A stretch of DNA of 12,364 bases from Sulfurimonas sp. (GTDB lineage: Bacteria > Campylobacterota > Campylobacteria > Campylobacterales > Sulfurimonadaceae): assembly GCA_026987995.1 (NCBI GenBank), contig JALSMC010000200.1, forward strand, positions 1 to 12,364, given 5' to 3'. A program made the translations under genes and the position numbers. Positions 1-6,821 of this stretch are shown in pieces. Position 1 is the stretch's first letter; every line of letters begins with the position of its first letter. Below the pieces are notes generated by a model. That model had not been told where the DNA came from, ran no database searches, and worked only from the letters and a program-made list of their open reading frames with translations.

Positions 1-690
1 ATAGATGAGTACTTTTTAAACAAGGATAGACTAATTCGCTTTATAGGTATAAACTCAAATGTTGATGTAGGATATATAGAAACACTTATAAAAAATAATG
101 AAAAGGTAGACATAAATTACCTTTATGAAAATAGACTGATGGGTGAGAGAGGTCGGCTAATATGCAGTTGTGAGCATGTTTATCATCGAGATTTAGTAGA
201 TATTGTTATGCAAACGGGTATTAGTTCCTTTAGCGAACTTGCAAACTTTAGTAGAGCAGGTAGAGTGTGTGGCAGATGTAAGGTGATGGTGCAAGATGTA
301 ATACAAGAGTCACAAAAGCTGATAGACCCAAATATACCAAGAAAAACAGTAGAAGATATAAAAAGAGAAAAAGAGATAGCAAAGGTTCAAAAACGCATAG
401 ATAAGTTTAATGCTTTAAATCCAAAAAATGAACTCAGTGCTGATAACCTAGATGCCGCTTTGGACTCTTTGGATATAGCAAAAAGTGAAGTAAATAGTTG
501 GATTTCAATGGTGACAGCAAATATGCAACTGCACCCAAGCTTTGAAACAGTAGTAGATAAGAGTGTTAAAGCATTAAACAGAGTACCTATTATATGGCTA
601 GAGCTTGCAGATTGTAGTGGAAATTCTGAAGCCTTTATCAAGTCTGCTAATCCTTCTATTGAAGATTTGATATTAATGGTTCTTATTTAA
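1..690 (+). CDS. Oxidoreductase C-terminus with BFD-like [2Fe-2S] domain fused to a truncated hydrogenase small-subunit N-terminus (5' partial)
   Basis: The frame is open from the first base, so the true start lies upstream; 229 residues are visible. Residues 1-45 resemble the tail of a NirB-type FAD/NAD(P)H oxidoreductase (inference). Residues 52-105 carry C54-x-C56 and, 32 residues later, C90-x2-C93, the cysteine pattern of BFD-like [2Fe-2S] domains. Residues about 120-229 align with residues 30-130 of HydA in this window. From residue 193 the match is strong (NRVP, then I-W-x-E-L, then D-C-x-G-N-S-E-A), and it ends where HydA continues into its catalytic-side fold. The protein stops about 24 residues after the only cluster cysteine (C205), so it cannot form a complete proximal cluster. 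Its role is unknown: electron transfer between NAD(P)H, a flavin and a hydrogenase is possible, or it may be a decaying fusion. It precedes tetR-hupSL on the same strand, 91 bases away. Confidence 0.75.
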   Translation: MDEYFLNKDRLIRFIGINSNVDVGYIETLIKNNEKVDINYLYENRLMGERGRLICSCEHVYHRDLVDIVMQTGISSFSELANFSRAGRVCGRCKVMVQDVIQESQKLIDPNIPRKTVEDIKREKEIAKVQKRIDKFNALNPKNELSADNLDAALDSLDIAKSEVNSWISMVTANMQLHPSFETVVDKSVKALNRVPIIWLELADCSGNSEAFIKSANPSIEDLILMVLI

Positions 691-740
691 AAGAGGGGAC
701 TCATTAGATTTTAGAGTTATAAAACACATCTTAAAAAGTA
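691..740 (+). pseudogene. Possible decayed continuation of the hydA-like segment
   Basis: Just past the stop at 690, bases 700-708 (ctcattaga) match hydA at its S-L-E-F codons (about 7230-7238). Read in the +2 frame from 701 they give S-L-D-F. The following bases keep a loose resemblance to hydA (gtt, then an aaacac block) before stops appear. The spacing from the last aligned codon is 25 bases instead of 9, so a small insertion plus frameshift would explain the early stop. The match is short and could be chance in AT-rich DNA. Confidence 0.3.
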
Positions 741-749
741 TGTTATAAT
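741..749 (+). promoter_or_regulatory. Extended -10 promoter candidate for tetR-hupSL
   Basis: TGT followed by TATAAT (744-749) forms an extended -10 element 32 bases upstream of the regulator's ATG. No good -35 hexamer lies 16-18 bases further up, which is common for sigma70 promoters in Campylobacterota. The GGGG at 751-754 is too far from any start to be its ribosome binding site. Confidence 0.45.
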
Positions 750-781
750 AGGGGAAAAAACAATAGTAGCATGGGGTGGAT

Positions 782-1375
782 ATGGCAAGAGTATCAAAAG
801 AAGAGCGAAAGAGTGGGATTATATCAGCTGCATTAAAGCTTTTTTCTCAAAAAGGGTTTTATGTAACAACTATTCCTGATATCGCTGAAAAAGTTGGCAT
901 GAGTGTTGGAAACTTTTATAATTATTTTACTTCTAAAGACCTACTTGCTAAAGAACTCGTTCTTTATATATCTCAATATCTTGGAGATAAGATTCGTGCT
1001 ATAAATGAGAGTGATGACTCCAGCGAAATTAAAATCCAAAAAATAGTCACGATGTACTTTGATATGGCAACTGAAAAACCAGAGATGATAGAATATTTTT
1101 TACGTGTATATCTTTCTAATCGTGAAGTATTTGGTGAAGGCTGTGAAGGTATGACCTGCGTTTCGCCTTTTATCACAGAGATGATGATATTTTTTAGTGA
1201 TGGTGTTGAGTCTGGTGAGTTACATAACCAAGACTTTTTTAGTGCTTTTGGGCTTTTTATGGGCTATCTTGGTGGTATGGTTTTTCTCTTTGGAGAGAAA
1301 ATACTACCTGACCCACTAGAAGAGTATAAAGAGTCTATCTCTTTAAATATTTACAATGCACTCAAAACAAGATAA
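782..1375 (+). CDS. TetR/AcrR-family transcriptional regulator
   Basis: A 197-residue protein of normal TetR length. Residues about 8-54 form the N-terminal helix-turn-helix domain. It has the typical layout: A-A-L-K-L-F-x-x-K-G-F, then T-T-I-P-D-I-A-E-K-V-G-M-S-V-G-N-F-Y-N-Y-F, then S-K-D-x-L. The rest is an all-helical ligand-binding domain with no recognisable ligand signature. ATG 782 is preferred because GGGG at 773-776 sits five bases upstream; an in-frame GTG at 776 is the alternative. Its end overlaps hupS by 20 bases, so it is almost certainly co-transcribed with hupSL and is a likely regulator of this operon and perhaps of the hyd and cyd operons (inference from position). The effector is not evident; C-terminal cysteines occur but form no cluster motif. 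Confidence 0.88.
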   Translation: MARVSKEERKSGIISAALKLFSQKGFYVTTIPDIAEKVGMSVGNFYNYFTSKDLLAKELVLYISQYLGDKIRAINESDDSSEIKIQKIVTMYFDMATEKPEMIEYFLRVYLSNREVFGEGCEGMTCVSPFITEMMIFFSDGVESGELHNQDFFSAFGLFMGYLGGMVFLFGEKILPDPLEEYKESISLNIYNALKTR

Positions 1376-2261
1376 AAAACTAAAACTTCTTTGGTTTCAG
1401 GGTGTCACCTGCAATGGTAACACTCATTCCTTTTTAAACCTCCCTAATATCGAACAACTTCTTGAGAACTTTGAAATTCTTTATCATCCTATTTTACCAT
1501 CTATATATTCATTAGAAGAGATACTTAAACTTGAAGAGAATTGTGACCTATTTCTCTTTGAAGGAACTTATGACCCTTTGATGCAGCATAATGGTGTGGA
1601 GTTGTCAAAAATTGTTGATTATTACACTAAGCATGCTACTCATGTCATTAGTGTTGGAACTTGTGCTAGTTTTGGTGGTATGTTCAAAGCAACAGCTCCA
1701 GAGAGAAATAGCGGACTCATCTTTAATGAAGAGGAGAGTTTTGGACCACTACTTGAACAAAAACAAAAAGTGATAAACCTTTCAGGATGTCCTGTACATC
1801 CAGAGTGGCTAAGTTATACACTAAGTATGATAGTCTCAGACAAAGAGGTAGAAGTAGATGAACTTCATCGTCCCATAGAGCTCTATAGTAACTTAGCACA
1901 TCATGGTTGTACTCGAAATGAGTATTTTGAGTGGAAAGTTGATGTAGATAATTTTGGAGAAAAAGAGGGCTGTCTTTTTTACAAACAGGGCTGTCGTGCA
2001 CCGATGACTCATGCCTCATGTAACAAAATACTTTGGAATGAAGTAAGCTCTAAAACGCGAGTAGGAACTCCATGCTTTGGTTGTACTGAACCTGATTTCC
2101 CTCGAACAGATATGTTTAGCACTAAAACAAATATGTCTATTCCTCAAGATACACCTCTTGGTGTACCAAAACGCAGTTACTTAACACTTACAGGTATTGC
2201 GAAGACTTTTCATATAAAAAGATTAGAAGGAAAACTCATTGATTACAAAACAACTCGTTGA
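1356..2261 (+). CDS. hupS: Cytoplasmic NiFe hydrogenase small subunit (cyanobacterial-like, group 2)
   Basis: Small subunit of a soluble NiFe hydrogenase, carrying the FeS relay from the HupL active site. It is 301 residues, with no Tat signal and no C-terminal membrane anchor, so it should stay in the cytoplasm. The first motif is W-F-Q-G-V-T-C19-N-G-N22, matching the 'QG..C.GNT' start of cyanobacterial HupS rather than the CxxC of classical group 1 enzymes. Other cluster residues are C103 (VGTCASFGG), C145 (SGCPVHP), H183 and C185, C206, C213, C222, C240 and C243 (PCFGCTEPDF). It lacks the extra cysteines of O2-tolerant enzymes. The ATG lies inside the tetR end and has no clear Shine-Dalgarno, so translation probably depends on coupling. 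The last 23 bases overlap hupL. Function could be H2 uptake or H2 sensing. Subgroup (2a/2b/2d) is not settled from sequence alone. Confidence 0.92.
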   Translation: MHSKQDKKLKLLWFQGVTCNGNTHSFLNLPNIEQLLENFEILYHPILPSIYSLEEILKLEENCDLFLFEGTYDPLMQHNGVELSKIVDYYTKHATHVISVGTCASFGGMFKATAPERNSGLIFNEEESFGPLLEQKQKVINLSGCPVHPEWLSYTLSMIVSDKEVEVDELHRPIELYSNLAHHGCTRNEYFEWKVDVDNFGEKEGCLFYKQGCRAPMTHASCNKILWNEVSSKTRVGTPCFGCTEPDFPRTDMFSTKTNMSIPQDTPLGVPKRSYLTLTGIAKTFHIKRLEGKLIDYKTTR

Positions 2262-3537
2262 TAAGATAGAAGGTGAGGCTTCTCTTTACTTTGAACTAGA
2301 AGATGAGAAAGTAAGTTTTGCTACTGTAAGCTTCCCTCATACTCGTGGGATGGAGCTGATGCTAGAAGGTAAAAATGCTCTTGATGCTTTAGTCATAACC
2401 CCACGAGTCTGTGGTATTTGTGGACATGCACATCTAATGGCTACTGTTAGAGCTATAGAAGATGCTTATAAAAATGCAGGATATGAGATACACTTGAGTG
2501 AAAAAGTAGAACTGCTTCGAGAGTTCACTCTAGTTATGGAAATGGTACAAAATCACTTTAAGTGGATGTACTTAACTATTATCCCTGCATTATCAAAACT
2601 AACAAATAGTTCCCAAGAACTTACACCACTTAAAGGTGCATTTGCTGCAAGTATCGCTACAAAAGCAATTGCTACCTTTGCAGGACAATGGCCCCACTCT
2701 TCATATATGATTCCAGGTGGAGTTACAGCTGATCCTACAAATATAGATATTTTAAAAGCACAGAGTTATTTAAGTGAGCTGAAAACTTTTTTTGAAAAAG
2801 AGTCTTTAGGAGTTTCGCTAGAAGACTTTTTAGCTTTTGATTCTTGTAATGATTTTACTAAACTCTCCAGTGATGTTGGAGCACTCAATGAAGCTTTGTT
2901 AAAAACAGATATGCATATAAAAGGTTTCGCGGATGATACTTTTATTGTTTTAGGTGAACATACATTTACTGAGGTTACAAAGCTAAAACATACACGTCAT
3001 ATTGGAGTACAACACAAATATGTGAGTACTGAGCCCTCTTACTCTCCACATGAAAAAACATATGCGAAGAATGCTCTGTATAAAGATGCTTATTATGAAA
3101 CAGGTCCATTAGCTCGTTCCCTCTCAAATAATTTTGCTATTATCAAAAATATACATAGGCGTTATAAAGATAGTGCTTACTCTCGTGTCATGGCAAGAGT
3201 GTTTGAACTTGCGTCACTTATACAACATGCTTCTTCTTTGCTGAAAAAACTTGATATAGCGGACACATCTTTTACAAAATCAGTAGATATATCTAAGATA
3301 AATGCTAGAGGAGTTGGTGTTGTTGAAGCACCGCGAGGACCGCTGATGCATACTATAGATATAGAAAATGGAGTGATTAAAAAATATAGTATCATCACTC
3401 CAACTCAGTGGAATATAGGAAGTTCTCATAAAGAAAAACCAACTCCTGCACAAAGAGCCATGATAGGACTCACAAAAGAAGAAGCTAACTTTGTTTTTCG
3501 TACTTTTGATGTCTGCTCAGTTTGTACTACTCACTAA
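2239..3537 (+). CDS. hupL: Cytoplasmic NiFe hydrogenase large subunit without C-terminal extension
   Basis: Catalytic subunit binding the NiFe(CN)2CO centre: R-V-C58-G-I-C61-G-H near the N-terminus and C426-x2-C429-x2-H432 at the C-terminus. At 432 residues it is short for a large subunit. The stop codon follows H432 directly, so the tail that maturation proteases normally remove after this His is absent, as known for regulatory HoxC/HupV-type and some other group 2 hydrogenases. The usual D-P-C before the C-terminal pair is D424-V425-C426 here. The start is TTG 2239, overlapping hupS by 23 bases. An upstream stop at 2224-2226 excludes longer forms, and AGAAGG (2225-2230) sits eight bases before it as a good ribosome binding site. 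It is followed by a convergent cytochrome bd operon. No HoxJ-like kinase is visible, so a sensing role is unproven. Confidence 0.92.
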   Translation: MITKQLVDKIEGEASLYFELEDEKVSFATVSFPHTRGMELMLEGKNALDALVITPRVCGICGHAHLMATVRAIEDAYKNAGYEIHLSEKVELLREFTLVMEMVQNHFKWMYLTIIPALSKLTNSSQELTPLKGAFAASIATKAIATFAGQWPHSSYMIPGGVTADPTNIDILKAQSYLSELKTFFEKESLGVSLEDFLAFDSCNDFTKLSSDVGALNEALLKTDMHIKGFADDTFIVLGEHTFTEVTKLKHTRHIGVQHKYVSTEPSYSPHEKTYAKNALYKDAYYETGPLARSLSNNFAIIKNIHRRYKDSAYSRVMARVFELASLIQHASSLLKKLDIADTSFTKSVDISKINARGVGVVEAPRGPLMHTIDIENGVIKKYSIITPTQWNIGSSHKEKPTPAQRAMIGLTKEEANFVFRTFDVCSVCTTH

Positions 3538-3566
3538 GTGTAACTGATAGGGTAGTTATTAGACTT
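3536..3566. terminator. Possible weak bidirectional terminator hairpin between convergent hupL and the cyd operon
   Basis: Between the hupL stop and the end of the minus-strand small gene lies TAACT (3541-3545) with AGTTA (3554-3558), an eight-base loop, flanked by AAGT and ACTT that could extend the stem across a bulge. It is AT-rich, weak and lacks a clean U-tract. Its position between convergent operons is the main argument. Confidence 0.25.
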
Positions 3567-3726
3567 AATTATTTTCTAGTTTAACTTCTTCAGCATAACG
3601 AGCTTCTAACTCCTCTAATCTTTCCATCCTCTTATAGTGTGCAATATTTAAATGAACAAAGTTCACAGCTATACCAATTACAATTGGCCATGATAGGTAC
3701 CAAAGTATACTTCCTAAAAATTCCAT
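3565..3726 (-). CDS. 53-residue membrane protein at the end of the cyd operon, CydX-like in position and shape
   Basis: A short gene read on the minus strand from ATG 3726 to TAA at 3565-3567, giving 53 residues. It starts M-E-F-L-G-S-I-L-W-Y-L-S-W, has one hydrophobic helix (about 4-27), then a charged tail rich in Glu, Arg and Lys (about 31-53). AGGAG lies six bases before the ATG and the gene begins 18 bases after the cydB stop, so it is clearly the last gene of the operon. CydX/CydS-type proteins are single-helix subunits of about 30-50 residues encoded just after cydB that stabilise the bd oxidase. The W-Y-x-x-W start resembles E. coli CydX (M-W-Y-F-A-W), but overall similarity is too short to be conclusive. 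The best reading is an accessory cytochrome bd subunit; a DUF-type small protein of another kind is possible. Confidence 0.75.
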   Translation of the reverse strand: MEFLGSILWYLSWPIVIGIAVNFVHLNIAHYKRMERLEELEARYAEEVKLENN

Positions 3727-3744
3727 TATATTCTCCTAAAATTA

Positions 3745-4869
3745 TTAATAATGATGTGAATCATTTTGTATCTCTTCAACTGTTAACTTCGTTTTATCCA
3801 TTGACTTCCATACAACAATTATATAAGCCAATACTATTGGTACTAAGAGTGATACAACTGCCATAACACTAAGTGAATAATAGCTTCCAGAACTATTTTC
3901 TATACTTAATGAACTCTGCATGTCAGAAAGCGATGGATAAAATATAGAGTTGTCAATTCCTAAAATAAAGAGTAAAAAAGTAACAGTTATTACAGTACCT
4001 GTTCCTGTAAGAAATATAGCTTTTGAAGAAGACTCAAAAACTGCAGTATATACTCCAAATAGTAGTGCTAAAACACCAGATGTAAATCCAATCAGAGAAA
4101 GAGTGGAGTTTAAAAATATGTGCAAGAACTTATTTGGCTCTATACTTACAACTTTTGAACTCTCATCATATACATAACCATCTTGAAGTAAAATTGTTGC
4201 AAGTATATATAAAAAAAGTACTAAAAATATAGTAAAGTTTTTCTTCACAACACTTTGAACTCTTGAATGAATGGCTTCATTATCAAGCGAGTTATAAAAG
4301 TATAAAGCACCTTGAACACGAGCTAAAAATACAAGCATCAGTCCAAATGCAAGGTTAAAAGGACTCAGTAGTGCTTCTAAACCATAACTATCTTGTGTCC
4401 ATTTTGAGAAGTTATACTCATTAACTGTAAAGTTCCCACCACTAAAGAGTGTCCCAAGAGCAACACCGATAAGAAAAATTCCCAATGAACCATTAATATA
4501 CAAAAGAGTTTCATAAAATCTTGTACCATATACATTGTCAGGTTTTTTTCTATACTCATATGCTACAGCTTGAATAATAAAACAAAAAAGTATTGTCATC
4601 CAAACATAATAGGCTCCACCAAAACTTACTGCATAAAAAAGAGGAAATGCTGCAAAAAGTGCACCACCAAACATAACGAGTGATGTAAATGTAAGTTCCC
4701 ATTTTCTTCCTAATGAGTTCACAAGTAAATCTCTCTCTTCTTCATTTTTAGCTAATGTATAAAGGAGAGTTTGTCCACCTTGTATAAAAGTCATAAAAAC
4801 AAAAAATGCCCCTATTAGACTTACTAAAAACCACCAGTAAACCTGTAAACCATATAATGTAATTTCCAT
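3745..4869 (-). CDS. cydB: Cytochrome bd quinol oxidase subunit II
   Basis: A polytopic membrane protein of 374 residues, close to the usual 340-380 for CydB, and partner of CydA in quinol:O2 oxidoreduction in the inner membrane. Family marks include F-G-G-A-L-F-A-A-F-P-L-F-Y at about 77-89, a following Y-E-Y-R motif, and the C-terminal L-V-P-I-V-L-A-Y-I segment. The first helix reads Q30-G-G-Q33 where E. coli CydB has D-G-F-D; this variant is what I recall from Bacteroidetes and Campylobacterota enzymes that travel with DUF4492. The ATG follows the cydA stop with no spacer, and its ribosome binding site (GAGGAG) lies inside the last cydA codons, so the two are translationally coupled. Confidence 0.93.
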   Translation of the reverse strand: MEITLYGLQVYWWFLVSLIGAFFVFMTFIQGGQTLLYTLAKNEEERDLLVNSLGRKWELTFTSLVMFGGALFAAFPLFYAVSFGGAYYVWMTILFCFIIQAVAYEYRKKPDNVYGTRFYETLLYINGSLGIFLIGVALGTLFSGGNFTVNEYNFSKWTQDSYGLEALLSPFNLAFGLMLVFLARVQGALYFYNSLDNEAIHSRVQSVVKKNFTIFLVLFLYILATILLQDGYVYDESSKVVSIEPNKFLHIFLNSTLSLIGFTSGVLALLFGVYTAVFESSSKAIFLTGTGTVITVTFLLFILGIDNSIFYPSLSDMQSSLSIENSSGSYYSLSVMAVVSLLVPIVLAYIIVVWKSMDKTKLTVEEIQNDSHHY

Positions 4870-6399
4870 TTAGTGCTCCTCTGGACCTATTTTAATCTGT
4901 TTTAACATAATTTTTATTTCTGCTATTAGTAAACCTGTAAAAAGAACAGCAAATAGCCAAAATGTAATCATAACACTAGTTGCTGCAACATTTGATGCAG
5001 CCATTCCTACTGGTAGCATTCCTTGAATAGCCCAAGGTTGCCTTCCGACTTCTGCTACAATCCATCCAGCCTCTTGAGCTACATAGCCTAGAGGAAGAGT
5101 AAACATGGCTATATATAAGAACCATCGCTTTTGCTCTATAACATTTATCATAGTGAAATAAAGTGATATAAAGAAAATAAGCATAAATAGAGTTCCTAAA
5201 CCAACCATAGTGTGAAAACTATAAAAAGATATGGCAACATTTGGTACAGCATCTTCAGGTTTTTCTAAATATCCATATCCCATGTATTGCTGATATGTTT
5301 CAAAAATTTTAAGAGATTCTGCCGTTTTTTCCGAATCTCCCTCTTTTTTATATTTTTTATAATCTTTTAGTGCTTGGAGTGCAATTTTTCCCTGTCTCAT
5401 CATTTCTGTTACAGGCGTAAGGTCATGATTTTTATTTCCATAGAGTAAATCATCTATTCCAGGTACAAAAGCATTTACATCATGGTAGCCTAAAAAGGAA
5501 AGTGCTCCAGGAATCTCAAAACTAAAATGAAACGGATCTTTTCCATCAGCTATCTCTTTGGTATCATCTAGGAGACCAAATGCAATAATTCCAGCTCTTT
5601 TTTCACCTTCATATAGACCTTCCATCGCTGCAAGTTTCATCGGTTGGTTTTGTGCCACTTGGTGTGCGGACTCGTCTCCTGTGGCAAGTAAAAAAAGTGA
5701 GGCAGTTAGTCCAAATGTTGCTGCAACAACAATGCTTCTTCTAGCAAACTGTGTATCTCTTCTTTTTATGAGATACCATGAGCTAATCGCAACAACAAAG
5801 AGTGAAGCAAGTACATACCCACTTGTAACAGTATGTAAAAACTTACTCACTGCGTTTGGATTAAAAAGAACTGCCCAAAAATCAACCATTTCATTTCTTG
5901 CAGTGTCTGGGTTAAAGTGCATCCCTACTGGGTGTTGCATCCAACCATTAGCGACCAAAATCCAAAGAGCAGAGAGGTTTGAACCTAAAGCGACTAACCA
6001 TGTAGATGTTAGGTGCATTCTTTTAGTGACTTTATCCCATCCAAAAAACATTACTGCAAAGAATGTAGACTCCATGAAAAATGCCATCAATCCTTCTATT
6101 GCAAGAGGTGCACCAAAAATATCACCAACAATCCAAGAGTAATTTGACCAGTTTGTCCCAAACTCAAACTCCATAATAATTCCAGTAGCCAAACCAATAG
6201 CAAAGTTAATAGCTAAAAGACCCATCCAAAATTTTGTGATAGTTTTCCATTTTTCATCACCACTACGTACATATATAGTTTCCATAATAGCAACTATAAA
6301 TGTTAAACCTAATGTTAGTGGTACAAAAAGCCAATGATAGAGTGCTGTTAGTGCAAACTGTGCACGCGACCAATCTATAAGTAGTTCACTGTGTTCCAT
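4870..6399 (-). CDS. cydA: Cytochrome bd quinol oxidase subunit I
   Basis: Subunit I, 509 residues, carrying hemes b558, b595 and d and oxidising quinol while reducing O2 to water. Haem ligands expected from E. coli are present: H22 (b595/d pocket), H189 (F-L-H-T-V) and M398 (F-H-T-M). Also conserved are E102 and E110 (I-E-G-L-M-A-F-F-M-E), the quinol-loop K255 and E260 (K-L-A-A-M-E) and G452-R-Q-P-W. The stretch between K255 and M398 is long, so this looks like a long-Q-loop enzyme of the E. coli CydA type rather than a short CioA type. The ATG is preceded by AAGGAA and lies two bases after the DUF4492 gene. Expected role: high-affinity terminal oxidase under microaerobic conditions, taking quinol reduced by the hydrogenase encoded divergently. 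Confidence 0.96.
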   Translation of the reverse strand: MEHSELLIDWSRAQFALTALYHWLFVPLTLGLTFIVAIMETIYVRSGDEKWKTITKFWMGLLAINFAIGLATGIIMEFEFGTNWSNYSWIVGDIFGAPLAIEGLMAFFMESTFFAVMFFGWDKVTKRMHLTSTWLVALGSNLSALWILVANGWMQHPVGMHFNPDTARNEMVDFWAVLFNPNAVSKFLHTVTSGYVLASLFVVAISSWYLIKRRDTQFARRSIVVAATFGLTASLFLLATGDESAHQVAQNQPMKLAAMEGLYEGEKRAGIIAFGLLDDTKEIADGKDPFHFSFEIPGALSFLGYHDVNAFVPGIDDLLYGNKNHDLTPVTEMMRQGKIALQALKDYKKYKKEGDSEKTAESLKIFETYQQYMGYGYLEKPEDAVPNVAISFYSFHTMVGLGTLFMLIFFISLYFTMINVIEQKRWFLYIAMFTLPLGYVAQEAGWIVAEVGRQPWAIQGMLPVGMAASNVAATSVMITFWLFAVLFTGLLIAEIKIMLKQIKIGPEEH

Positions 6400-6401
6400 T
6401 T

Positions 6402-6626
6402 TTATTCCTTAGTTAAATGTTGTAAAACCGAAGTTGCTCTCTCTTCATCTGTTGTAAAATGTTCTTTGAGTTGATTTGGGAAGAAGAGTACTTTTATTAT
6501 TGCAAACATTACGAAGAGTTTGATTAAAATAATAAACCATAACTGTTTTCCTACTTTCATATTTCTAAAACCATCATAGTAAAGATAAAAAGCTCGAGTA
6601 AATATATTTTTTGAATGATTATTCAT
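6402..6626 (-). CDS. DUF4492 small membrane protein, first gene of the cyd operon
   Basis: 74 residues. A short polar N-terminus is followed by F-Y-L-Y-Y-D-G-F-R-N-M near 13-24, a Lys-Gly-Lys turn, one strongly hydrophobic helix (about 29-49) ending F-F-P, and a charged C-terminus. I recognise this as the DUF4492 pattern, which is found upstream of cydA in Bacteroidetes and Campylobacterota. Its biochemical role is not established; a bd-oxidase assembly or accessory role is the natural inference. It ends two bases before cydA. No Shine-Dalgarno precedes the ATG, and a TATTAT box lies only about nine bases upstream, so a leaderless transcript or a more distant promoter must be considered. Confidence 0.85.
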   Translation of the reverse strand: MNNHSKNIFTRAFYLYYDGFRNMKVGKQLWFIILIKLFVMFAIIKVLFFPNQLKEHFTTDEERATSVLQHLTKE

Positions 6627-6634
6627 TATGTAGT

Positions 6635-6640
6635 ATAATA
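6635..6640 (-). promoter_or_regulatory. Candidate -10 box for the cyd operon (minus strand)
   Basis: On the minus strand TATTAT (complement of 6635-6640) lies immediately before the DUF4492 start. If used, transcription would start within a few bases of the ATG. A second TATATT/TATTAT-rich stretch near 6655-6665 would give a leader of about 30-35 bases and is an equally good candidate. Confidence 0.3.
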
Positions 6641-6757
6641 CACTCTTTAACTAAAAATAATATAAAATTTTAAAATTAGCTACCTGTCTATTGAGTTCGA
6701 AAAATATATAAGAAAATTAATTTTTTAGATTTATTTAATAAACTTCTTATATTCAAT

Positions 6758-6770
6758 TAACTTTAAGTTA
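6758..6770. repeat. 6-1-6 palindrome, possible operator of the hyd promoter
   Basis: TAACTT, one T, then AAGTTA form a perfect inverted repeat with a one-base spacer. It abuts the TATAAT box at 6772-6777, where a repressor would block RNA polymerase. The TetR-family protein at 782-1375 is the only regulator in the window, but no matching full palindrome was found at its own promoter, so the pairing is speculative. Confidence 0.35.
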
Positions 6771-6771
6771 T

Positions 6772-6777
6772 TATAAT
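6772..6777 (+). promoter_or_regulatory. Candidate -10 box of the hydABCDE operon
   Basis: A consensus TATAAT lies 44 bases before the hydA ATG, in the 195-base AT-rich divergent spacer. The -35 position (about 6749-6754) is poor, as usual in this phylum. The leader would be about 38 bases and contains AAGGAA (6811-6816) as hydA ribosome binding site. Confidence 0.45.
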
Positions 6778-6821
6778 ATATTATGGTGAATAGTAATTCA
6801 AAATGAAGAAAAGGAAATGTG

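Noticed and set aside
387..641. An 84-codon minus-strand frame opposite the fusion gene
   Set aside because: It lies opposite a frame with clear protein homology and has no start signal.
691..781. A rho-independent terminator before tetR
   Set aside because: No stem longer than about four bases with a following T-run was found; the short GAG/CTC pairing is not convincing.
5558..6142. A 194-codon open frame on the plus strand
   Set aside because: It is antisense to cydA, whose motifs and haem ligands are certain; the product has no recognisable domain and no ribosome binding site.
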